Positions 58,006 to 64,000 of a stretch of 64,000 nt of DNA are shown in pieces. Origin of the DNA: JAJPKK01 sp963802745 (GTDB lineage Bacteria; Pseudomonadota; Alphaproteobacteria; Rhizobiales; Xanthobacteraceae); assembly GCA_963802745.1 (NCBI GenBank), contig CAWDKL010000009.1, forward strand, positions 142,237-206,236. Direction: 5' to 3'. The notes beneath the pieces were generated by a model. That model did no database searches. It was not told the DNA's origin and saw only the letters and a program-made list of their open reading frames with translations. A program made the translations under genes and the position numbers. Position 1 is the stretch's first letter. Each line of letters starts with the position of its first letter.

Positions 58006-59660
58006 GTTGCTGCTCCTGCTCCGTCAAGCCGAGGCGCTTGCCTGCCCGGATAAGCAGGCAATGTCATAATGCGGTCGTCCGTGAGCGGTCGTCCGACGGT
58101 GAAATGATAGAGTGCCTGAAATTGCGTGGTATCGATACCGAGCAGACTATGCAGGGCATCGTCGAAGTAGCATCCGATCCCGGTGCCCCGCAGCCCGGCC
58201 GCTTCGGCTTCCAGATAAAGGACATGGCCGAGAAGTCCGGCTTCCCAGTGAAGCTGGCGGTAGCGCCAGGGATCCGCCGCCACGACGGGCGCGAACGCGC
58301 TCAGCATGCTGAGCGAGAAGCATCCGTCGCTCGCAATCCATTGATGGCAACTCACCGTTCTGGCAACGGCCCGGCAATCGGCAGGCAACAGCTTGACGAA
58401 GGGAAGATGCGCGGGGGCGCCGGCCACGGTCTGCCATACGAAATCCGAGCGGAGCGCAGCGCGGAGCGCGCCTGCCGCCTCCGGGTGGCGCGGTAGCGCA
58501 TAGAACCCGGGTTCGAGCCCCTCCACCCGATGGATGAAAAACACCGGGTGGAGGCGCGGCGCAAAGCGCCAGACGTCCCACGGGGCGATCGGCCGCGCCA
58601 GCAAACAGTCCAGCAGGCGATAGAACGCTTCGCCGCTCATTGTGAACTTGCTGTCGAAGCGCTGGGCGCTGCGCCGGCCCAGAATAATTCCGGCGGCTTT
58701 GGCTTCGGATGCCTGGCCGGGCGGCGGATAGCTCAGGGCGCCGGATCGCTCGCCGGTGCCATGGCCGCGCGTCGCCTCGCTCACCTGGTCGATCACCGGC
58801 CAGCGATAGAAAGGGCGCGGGTCGAGCCGGTTCGCATGTCCGGCCCACTGACCGGTCCGAGGCTCCAAGCGTTTGCTATATATACTTCGCGGCGGCATGC
58901 GTTCCCGGCGACGGTATCGATCGCCACCAAAAGTTCCGCATCCTCCCGTTCGACACCGGAAAAATCTTCGGTGCGATCGAGCCCCATCGATGCCGCAAGC
59001 GCCGCGGGCCCGATATCGTCGATCACCGTCGCGGTCCATCCGAGCACGCCTGCCGCATAGCGCACGGCGCCGAGCGCATGGCCGATATCGAGCTGGCAAT
59101 AGCGGAACGCCCGTTCGCCATATTTCCAGGCTTCCCGCCAATGCACCGAGGAAAGGCCGATCCACAGCCGCGCCGGCGCTCCGGGAATCTGCTGGGTCCG
59201 GCAGCGCTGCTCCAGCGTGTGGTCACGGCTGAGATAATGATGGAGCCCATCGTCGAGTCCCGGCACGTTTCGCGAAACGATATAGGCTTCGGTCGGATGC
59301 AAATTGCCGCTCGACGGATTGCAGCGCAGCGCCCAGCGGTCCGGTCCGAACTCCTTCCATGCCGACAGCCCGAAGGAGAGTTCCATCAGCGTGCCGACCG
59401 AGTTCGATCGTCGGTGGCATCGGAGCAATGCTACCGGGCGCATAGACCTGGGCCCAGCTTGCCTCGAGCCGATCGGCCTTCAGCGGCAATGGCGTTCGCG
59501 CGCAGCCCGCGAATTCCCGAAACGGATTGGGCTGCATGTCCCAATCGAGCGTCTCAGGGCCGGCCGCATAGCGCTCGAGGCCGTGCTTGGTGCGCGCGTG
59601 GTACGCAAGCGTAACCTCTGCGGGGCTCAGCGACTGGGCTGCTTCTGCGGCGGCGGTCAC
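58002..59660 (-). CDS. SagB-type nitroreductase-family dehydrogenase (two frameshifts)
   Basis: A tandem nitroreductase/SagB-like protein of about 552 residues is spread over three frames. The first domain begins LAYHARTKHGLERY and contains RWALRCNPSSGNLHPTEAYI (flavin region). The second has RRSAQRFDSKFTMSGEAFYRLLD. One extra G (CC at 59398-59399 on the plus strand) breaks the chain between MPPTIEL and VGTLMELS. One missing A at the run at 58872-58874 breaks it between EVYIA and KRLEPRTG. Corrected, it is intact. FMN-dependent oxidation of a peptide or thiol is possible; the substrate is unknown. It is coupled to the genes on both sides. Confidence 0.78.
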
Positions 59661-59672
59661 GAAAGCCCGGTC

Positions 59673-60107
59673 TTATTTGAGAAGGCCGAGTTGGACCATC
59701 GGTGCCGCCCCGCCCCGGCCTAAGATCGTGTCAACCTTTTTGCGCACAGCCTCCAGCGTCAAGGGCTTCACCAGGGCGCCATGGGCACCGGCCTTCATGC
59801 CGGCCACGGCGGTCTGTTCGTCGGCCTTGTCGCAGACGATGAGGACGCGAACGCCCGGAAATTTTGCGTTCAGTTCGCCGACGACGCCGACGCCGCGCTC
59901 CTTCAAGAACGAGACACCCAGCAGGACCACATGCGGCTTGAGCCAGCCGACGCCCTTTTCAAAGGCTTCCTCAGGGCTCACGAGCTCATGGGTTTCGATT
60001 TCATCGTGCAGCATGAACTGCAACGCGGCGCGCGTGATCTCGTCTTCGTCCACCACGAACACGCGCCGCTGGTCGACGGCCTTTGCGGTTTCGACACCGA
60101 TCTGCAT
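59673..60107 (-). CDS. Receiver-like protein without the phospho-acceptor aspartate
   Basis: The 144-residue protein has the CheY-like fold: RVFVVDEDEITRAAL with acidic pocket residues, VRVLIVCDKAD as strand 4, and the conserved Lys in LVKPLTLEAV. The aspartate at the end of strand 3 is replaced by glycine (HVVLLGVSFLKERG, about residue 64). It has no output domain and probably acts as a phosphorylation-independent binding module. It heads an operon with the SagB-like and rhodanese-ankyrin genes (12-base gap, then ATGA overlap). GAGGGTGAC precedes the ATG. Confidence 0.8.
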   Translation of the reverse strand: MQIGVETAKAVDQRRVFVVDEDEITRAALQFMLHDEIETHELVSPEEAFEKGVGWLKPHVVLLGVSFLKERGVGVVGELNAKFPGVRVLIVCDKADEQTAVAGMKAGAHGALVKPLTLEAVRKKVDTILGRGGAAPMVQLGLLK

Positions 60108-60216
60108 GTCACCCTCACTTAAGTGTTTTAACGCCGTGCCGGCCCGCGCGGCCCCAAGCGCGCCCGGAAATGAATGAACAGCCGCTCGTTCTCTCTCAGT
60201 CTTTCCGCCGGCCTTC

Positions 60217-60352
60217 AGCCTCATCCTGAGGAGCGGCGCGGAGCGACGCGTCTCGAAGGATGGCAGCGAGCCCATTTCGTGCATCCATTCTTCGAGACGC
60301 GCGCCTTCCTTCGGCAAGTGCTCACGAGCGCGCTCCTCAGGATGAGGTTGAA
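60217..60352. repeat. Type A interspersed palindromic repeat, copy 6
   Basis: The copy has CATCCTGAGGAGC, TCTCGAAGGATGG, CATCCATTCTTCGAGACGC and GCTCCTCAGGATGAGG. A tail CATTTCTGGGCGTTGCCC follows at about 60369, as after copy 2. Confidence 0.75.
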
Positions 60353-60597
60353 GGGACCGTCTCGATGCGTTTCATTTCTGGGCGTTGCCCTACGGCCTGA
60401 GACATCAAAGGCCGCCAATGATTGCTGCAATTTCCATTCCGCGCACCGCCCGCGGGCCAACGTACCGAAAAAGCCGACCATGCGAATATCGTCACGTTGA
60501 AACATGACCATTGCGGCCGACGGGCGCGGTGGGCAGGCAGTATTTTGGCTATGACGACTTGGTCGGCACCTTTCAAGGCGCGTCACTTTCGCGACGC
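60353..60597. other. Gene-free region before nifV signals
   Basis: Apart from the repeat tail, this stretch shows no gene or clear motif. The NifA site begins at 60598. Confidence 0.4.
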
Positions 60598-60613
60598 TGT
60601 CCGGTTTCCGACA
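60598..60613. promoter_or_regulatory. NifA upstream activator sequence (nifV)
   Basis: TGTCCGGTTTCCGACA fits TGT-N10-ACA, 60 bases before the -24 element. Confidence 0.72.
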
Positions 60614-60671
60614 ATCCGAATGGTATGGATAAAGGATCGGTCATTCATGGACTTAGTGCCGCCATGCAGGA

Positions 60672-60687
60672 TGGCACGTCGATTGCT
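60672..60687 (+). promoter_or_regulatory. Sigma-54 promoter of nifV-cysE-nifW
   Basis: TGGCACG-TCGA-TTGCT is a perfect -24/-12 element. The leader to the GTG at 60741 is about 43 bases. Confidence 0.9.
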
Positions 60688-60740
60688 GAGATGTTCCCCG
60701 GAAGTATTAAACCTCCCGCCGCACACCGGAGTGCTCTCTC

Positions 60741-61892
60741 GTGATCGGTCCCCATCCGCCCATCGTGCTCAACGACACGACGCTGCGCGACGGCGAACAG
60801 GCGCCGGGCGTTGCCTTTACGGCCGAGGAGAAGGTAGCCATCGCCCGTGCCCTGGCGCGTGCGGGGATCACCGAAGTCGAGGCCGGCACCCCCGCCATGG
60901 GACCCGAGGAGATTGCCGCCATCCGGGCCATCGTCGAGGCCGACCTGCCGCTGACGACGATCGCCTGGTGCCGCATGCGGGTGGAGGATGTGAACGCCGC
61001 GCTCGCGGCCGGCGTCTCCATGGTCAACTTGTCGGTGCCGGTTTCCGAGATTCAGCTCGCCGCCAAGCTGCGTGGCGGGCGCGCCATGGCGCTCGACATG
61101 GTGGCGCGCGTCGTCGGCTATGCGCGCGACAAGGGCCTTGCGGTCGCGGTCGGCGGCGAAGATGCCTCGCGAGCGGACGTGAATTTCCTGGCCGAGGTCA
61201 TCGCGGCCGCCAAGGCCGCGGGCGCCCGCCGCTTCCGGGTCGCCGATACGCTGAGCGTGCTCGATCCGTTTTCGACCTATGCGTTGATCACGGCGCTGCG
61301 CAAGACCACCGACCTCGAGATCGAGATCCATGCCCACGACGATCTCGGGCTCGCGACCGCCAACACGCTTGCCGCGGTCAAGGCCGGCGCGACGCACGCC
61401 TCGGTGACCGTGATCGGACTGGGCGAGCGTGCCGGCAATGCTCCGCTCGAAGAGGTGGCGGTCGCGCTGCCGCAGCTTTATGGGCGCGAGACCGGAACGG
61501 TGCTCACCGAACTCGGCAACGTCGCGGCCGTGGTCGCCGCCGCCGCGGCACGGGCCGTCCCGCTCAACAAGGCGATCGTCGGCGAACATGTCTTCACCCA
61601 CGAGTTGGGGATCCATGTCGATGGCCTGCTGAAGGACCGGCGCACCTACCAGGCGCTCGACCCCATCCTGCTCGGCCGCTCGCATCGTTTCGTCATCGGC
61701 AAGCATTCCGGCCTGTCGGCGATCACGGCGTCGCTCGAAAACTTGCAGCTGCCGGCGACGCCGGACGAGCTGCGCGCAATTCTTGCCCGCGTGCGTGAGC
61801 ACGCGATCGCCCACAAAGGTTCTGTCGCGACCGCGACGCTGACGGCGATCTGGCGCGAGGTCCGCGGCCGGGCGCTCCAAAACTGCACGTGA
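60741..61892 (+). CDS. nifV: NifV, homocitrate synthase
   Basis: The 383-residue enzyme condenses acetyl-CoA with 2-oxoglutarate to homocitrate, the organic ligand of FeMo-co. Motifs are LNDTTLRDGEQAPGV (metal and substrate site), IEIHAHDDLGLATAN with HxH metal ligands, and LGERAGNAPLEEV. The start is GTG at 60741 behind a distant GGAG. cysE and nifW follow in the same direction, with a NifA/sigma-54 promoter in front. Confidence 0.95.
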   Translation: MIGPHPPIVLNDTTLRDGEQAPGVAFTAEEKVAIARALARAGITEVEAGTPAMGPEEIAAIRAIVEADLPLTTIAWCRMRVEDVNAALAAGVSMVNLSVPVSEIQLAAKLRGGRAMALDMVARVVGYARDKGLAVAVGGEDASRADVNFLAEVIAAAKAAGARRFRVADTLSVLDPFSTYALITALRKTTDLEIEIHAHDDLGLATANTLAAVKAGATHASVTVIGLGERAGNAPLEEVAVALPQLYGRETGTVLTELGNVAAVVAAAAARAVPLNKAIVGEHVFTHELGIHVDGLLKDRRTYQALDPILLGRSHRFVIGKHSGLSAITASLENLQLPATPDELRAILARVREHAIAHKGSVATATLTAIWREVRGRALQNCT

Positions 61893-61899
61893 GGTTGCC

Positions 61900-62676
61900 A
61901 TGCTGGACGTCGTAAATCTGCCGACGCGTGATCCGCTAGCGGTCTCGTCCGCGCCGCCGCTGTGGCAATTGATCCGGGAGGATGTCGCCTGCGTTCGCCT
62001 GCGCGATCCCGCGGCCCGCAGCGAAGTGGAAACGCTGCTGACCTATCCGGGCATCCACGCCGTCATCTGGTATCGCCTGGCCCATCGTCTGTGGGCGGCA
62101 GGCTGGCGGTTTCCGGCACGGCTGCTGTCGTGGTTCGGGCGGTTTCTCTCCAATGTCGACATCCATCCGGGCGCAAAAATCGGACACCGATTCTTCATCG
62201 ATCACGGCGCCGGCGTCGTCATCGGCGAGACCGCCGAGATCGGCGACGACGTGACGCTCTATCACGGCGTCACGCTCGGCGGCACGTCGTGGTCGCCCGG
62301 CAAGCGCCATCCCACCCTGGAGGACGGCGTCATCGTCGGGGCCGGTGCGAAAATTCTCGGGCCCATCACGATCGGACGCGGCACGCGGGTCGGCGCGAAC
62401 TCCGTGGTTGTCGCCGGCACGCCGCCCGGGGTGACCGTGGTCGGCATCCCGGCCAAGGTGGTGCGGCCGGAATCGGGCCGCCGCCGCATGGCGGGCCGTA
62501 TCGATCTCGACCATCACCTGATGCCCGATCCGGTCGGCGAGGCGATCACCGTGATGCTGGACCGCATCGAATTTCTGGAGGCGCGGCTTGCCCACATGCA
62601 GCGGCGTTTGCGGGACGGCGGCCGGCCGATGCGGGACGACAAGGATGGAACGCCACACCCTGCCGTGCTCACGTAA
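61900..62676 (+). CDS. cysE: CysE, serine O-acetyltransferase
   Basis: The 258-residue protein has the left-handed beta-helix hexapeptide repeats of serine acetyltransferases (NVDIHPGAKIGHRFFIDHG, GVVIGETAEIGDDVTLYHGV, GGTSWSPGKRHPTLEDGV). It makes O-acetylserine, which cysK at 22077 converts to cysteine. It lies seven bases behind nifV; nif-linked cysE genes of this kind supply cysteine for the desulfurases. About 80 residues after the helix are less conserved. Confidence 0.93.
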   Translation: MLDVVNLPTRDPLAVSSAPPLWQLIREDVACVRLRDPAARSEVETLLTYPGIHAVIWYRLAHRLWAAGWRFPARLLSWFGRFLSNVDIHPGAKIGHRFFIDHGAGVVIGETAEIGDDVTLYHGVTLGGTSWSPGKRHPTLEDGVIVGAGAKILGPITIGRGTRVGANSVVVAGTPPGVTVVGIPAKVVRPESGRRRMAGRIDLDHHLMPDPVGEAITVMLDRIEFLEARLAHMQRRLRDGGRPMRDDKDGTPHPAVLT

Positions 62677-62692
62677 CAGGGAGGTAGAACGT

Positions 62693-62803
62693 CATGGCCG
62701 GGCCTGTCCTGGCCTGTCCCGGCCATCTCGAAAATCGGGACACCGTGCCATGCTGAACGAGATCGCCGGGACAAGCCCGGCGATGACGAACGGCGGGGAC
62801 TTT
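62693..62803. repeat. Type B-like palindromic repeat, variant copy 3
   Basis: It has GTCATGGCCGGGCCTGTCC and GGGACAAGCCCGGCGATGAC arms but lacks the inner GACGTGGAT palindrome of the two other copies. It lies between cysE and nifW. Confidence 0.6.
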
Positions 62804-62850
62804 TGCCCCTGTCATGTGCTCACGCAGCACTGACTTGAAGGAGATTTGCG

Positions 62851-63204
62851 ATGAACAGCTCTTCGGTATCGGCCCAAGCGGTGCCGAGCGTGCTCGACAC
62901 CTTGAACAAGGCATCCGCAGCCGAGGATTTTTTCGCCGTGCTTGGTGTCGACTACGACCCGAAGATTTTGAGCGTGGCACGTCTGCACATTCTGCGACGC
63001 ATGGCGCAGTATCTTGCCAGCGAGGATTTTGACGGCGTCGCCGACGACGTTGTGACCGAGCGTTGCAAATCCGTGCTCGCGCGTGCCTACGCCGATTTCG
63101 TCGCCTCGTCGCCCATCGACCAGCGCGTCTTTAAGGTCTTGAAGGACGCCGTGGCGGCGCCCAAGAAGCCGGTCAATTTCGTGCGGCTCGGCACGCTGGA
63201 ATAA
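62851..63204 (+). CDS. nifW: NifW, nitrogenase-stabilising protein
   Basis: The 117-residue NifW (SAAEDFFAVLGVDYDPKILSVARLHILRRM split by no gaps, then FKVLKDAV) binds the MoFe protein and helps protect it from oxygen or aids maturation. AAGGAGA precedes the ATG at 62851. It is the last gene of the nifV-cysE-nifW unit, followed by a terminator. Confidence 0.95.
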   Translation: MNSSSVSAQAVPSVLDTLNKASAAEDFFAVLGVDYDPKILSVARLHILRRMAQYLASEDFDGVADDVVTERCKSVLARAYADFVASSPIDQRVFKVLKDAVAAPKKPVNFVRLGTLE

Positions 63205-63304
63205 GCCGCTGGACGTCCCGTGGCGGACGAGGAGGTTTGCCCCATGCATAGCGGGTCTGAATCAGCCTGCAGACTTCAAGGGCCTGGCGTTTGATTTAGT
63301 CTAG

Positions 63305-63335
63305 CCCGACTTCACCAACTGGGTCGGGTTTTTTT
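63305..63335 (+). terminator. Rho-independent terminator after nifW
   Basis: A 6-bp GC stem (CCCGAC with GTCGGG) and a 12-base loop are followed by seven T's. It lies about 100 bases after the nifW stop and before the transposase. Confidence 0.65.
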
Positions 63336-63454
63336 GATTTTCGCGGCTTTGGCATAGCGCAAGCCATTGATCTTGCAGGGGGCGGTTTTGGAAAGCGGCT
63401 GTAGTGCCGACCAAGGCTCTTGCTTGGTGTGATCGGGTGCGCAGAGTCAGGGGC

Positions 63455-64000
63455 ATGTTTTTGCGCCACAAGATTCGCCGCAAGGACGGCAAGGAGCATC
63501 GGAGCTGGTCGGTCGTGGAGAACCGGCGGGTTCAGGGTGGGCGCGTTGTTCAACGGCAGGTGCTTTATCTGGGGGAGATCAACGACAGCCAGCGCTCGGC
63601 GTGGACCCGCGCGATCGCGGCGTTTGACGACGGCGGGCAGGCAACGCAGATTGCGCTGTTCCCCGAGGATCGCGCGGCGCCGGTTCTCGCTTGCGACGTG
63701 GTTTCGATCCGCATGAACGGCATACGGCTGCGCCGCCCCCGGCAGTGGGGCGCCTGCTGGCAGGCGATGATCCTGTGGGATCAACTGCGGCTGGACGATT
63801 TTTGGCGGCCTGTGCTGCCGCCATCGCGGGAGGGAACCGACTGGCTGAACGTGTTGAAGACGTTGGCGAGCTATCGGCTGATTTCTCCGGGCAGCGAATG
63901 GCGGTTGCATCGACACTGGTTTGAACAGAGCGCGATGGGCGATCTGCTGGGCGAAGATATGGGCTGGTTCAACCGAATACTCTCTATCGCTGCCTGGACA
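63455..64000 (+). mobile_element. Transposase N-terminal part, IS1634-type (partial)
   Basis: A frame open to the window end encodes at least 182 residues: MFLRHKIRRKDGKEHRSWSVVENRR, QVLYLGEINDSQRSAWTRAI, LRRPRQWGACWQAMILWDQL, GTDWLNVLKTLASYRLISPGSEWRLHR with cuts. These are typical of IS1634-family (IS4 superfamily) transposases. The catalytic residues lie beyond 64000. It marks the right limit of the nif genes seen here. Family assignment is from recall. Confidence 0.75.

Noticed and set aside
60120..60150. GGCACG motif upstream of the receiver-like gene (minus strand)
   Set aside because: A perfect -24 half is present but no TTGC/TTGA follows at the right distance.
1..64000. CRISPR arrays, tRNA and rRNA genes, vnf/anf nitrogenases, fixABCX
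   Set aside because: I looked for these while reading but saw no direct-repeat/spacer array, no tRNA- or rRNA-like sequence and no corresponding protein motifs in the window.

Overview
This window is most of a large nitrogen-fixation (nif) gene cluster from a high-GC alphaproteobacterium. The order Hyphomicrobiales, and a Bradyrhizobium-like or related free-living diazotroph, is the best guess. The signs are a fixR-nifA pair at the left edge, NifE with a C-terminal BFD-type [2Fe-2S] tail, nif-linked hspQ, nifQ, nifW, nifZ and Rieske genes, a Fur/Irr-type regulator, and interspersed palindromes with the CATCCTTCGAGACGC core common in that group. No rRNA, tRNA, CRISPR array, alternative nitrogenase (vnf/anf) or fixABCX genes were seen.

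Layout: (1) 1-4130: nifA (cut by the window edge), fixR, modD and a DUF2478 gene, i.e. regulation and molybdenum handling. (2) 4593-16562: one long plus-strand run with a 2[4Fe-4S] ferredoxin, a 4Fe4S leucine-rich-repeat-variant (LRV) protein, sufBCDS, a 51-residue protein, a two-subunit 2-oxoacid:ferredoxin oxidoreductase (korAB), a YgfZ-like protein and an unusual AAA+ ATPase. (3) 16893-23207: A-type Fe-S carrier, second LRV protein, nifX copy, CCE_0567-type protein, nifQ, irr-like regulator, second A-type carrier and peroxiredoxin; sufE and cysK face the other way. (4) 23784-32864: nifH, D, K, E, N, X, the NifX-associated DUF269 gene, ferredoxin III and hspQ. (5) 33116-38135: a minus-strand operon (unknown protein, SseA sulfurtransferase, two small unknowns), a flavin amine oxidase, a Rieske protein and a 203-residue unknown. 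(6) 38489-41728: third A-type carrier, C-terminal-only nifU, nifS, nifT and a SIR2-like protein. (7) 42484-48231: nifB, fdxN, a TPR protein, two nifZ, small proteins, a DegT-type protein lacking its PLP lysine, a [2Fe-2S] ferredoxin. (8) 48424-59660: accessory genes including a glutathione transferase, a second Rieske protein, a truncated hemoglobin, BolA-Grx4-ferredoxin, a second TPR protein, a SufT-like protein and a pseudo-receiver/SagB/rhodanese-ankyrin operon. (9) 60107-64000: nifV, cysE, nifW, a terminator and the start of an IS1634-type transposase.

The parts fit together. NifA with sigma-54 appears to switch on most transcription units: I read 18 candidate GG-N10-GC (or GA) promoters, about eight of them convincing and the rest provisional, and 14 TGT-N10-ACA activator sites. 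Cysteine synthesis (cysE, cysK), desulfurases (sufS, nifS, sseA) and the Suf and A-type proteins supply Fe-S clusters. NifB, Q, V, E, N and X build FeMo-co, and korAB with the ferredoxins can supply electrons. Only the C-terminal domain of NifU is present, so SufBCD may be the working scaffold.

Caution on sequence quality: nifH (twice), nifN, the amine oxidase, the glutathione transferase, the second Rieske gene, the truncated hemoglobin and the SagB-like gene (twice) each carry single-base indels. Most are one-base duplications in short homopolymers. This pattern suggests residual assembly errors rather than real pseudogenes, and it also makes the single-residue oddities in SufC and SufS uncertain.
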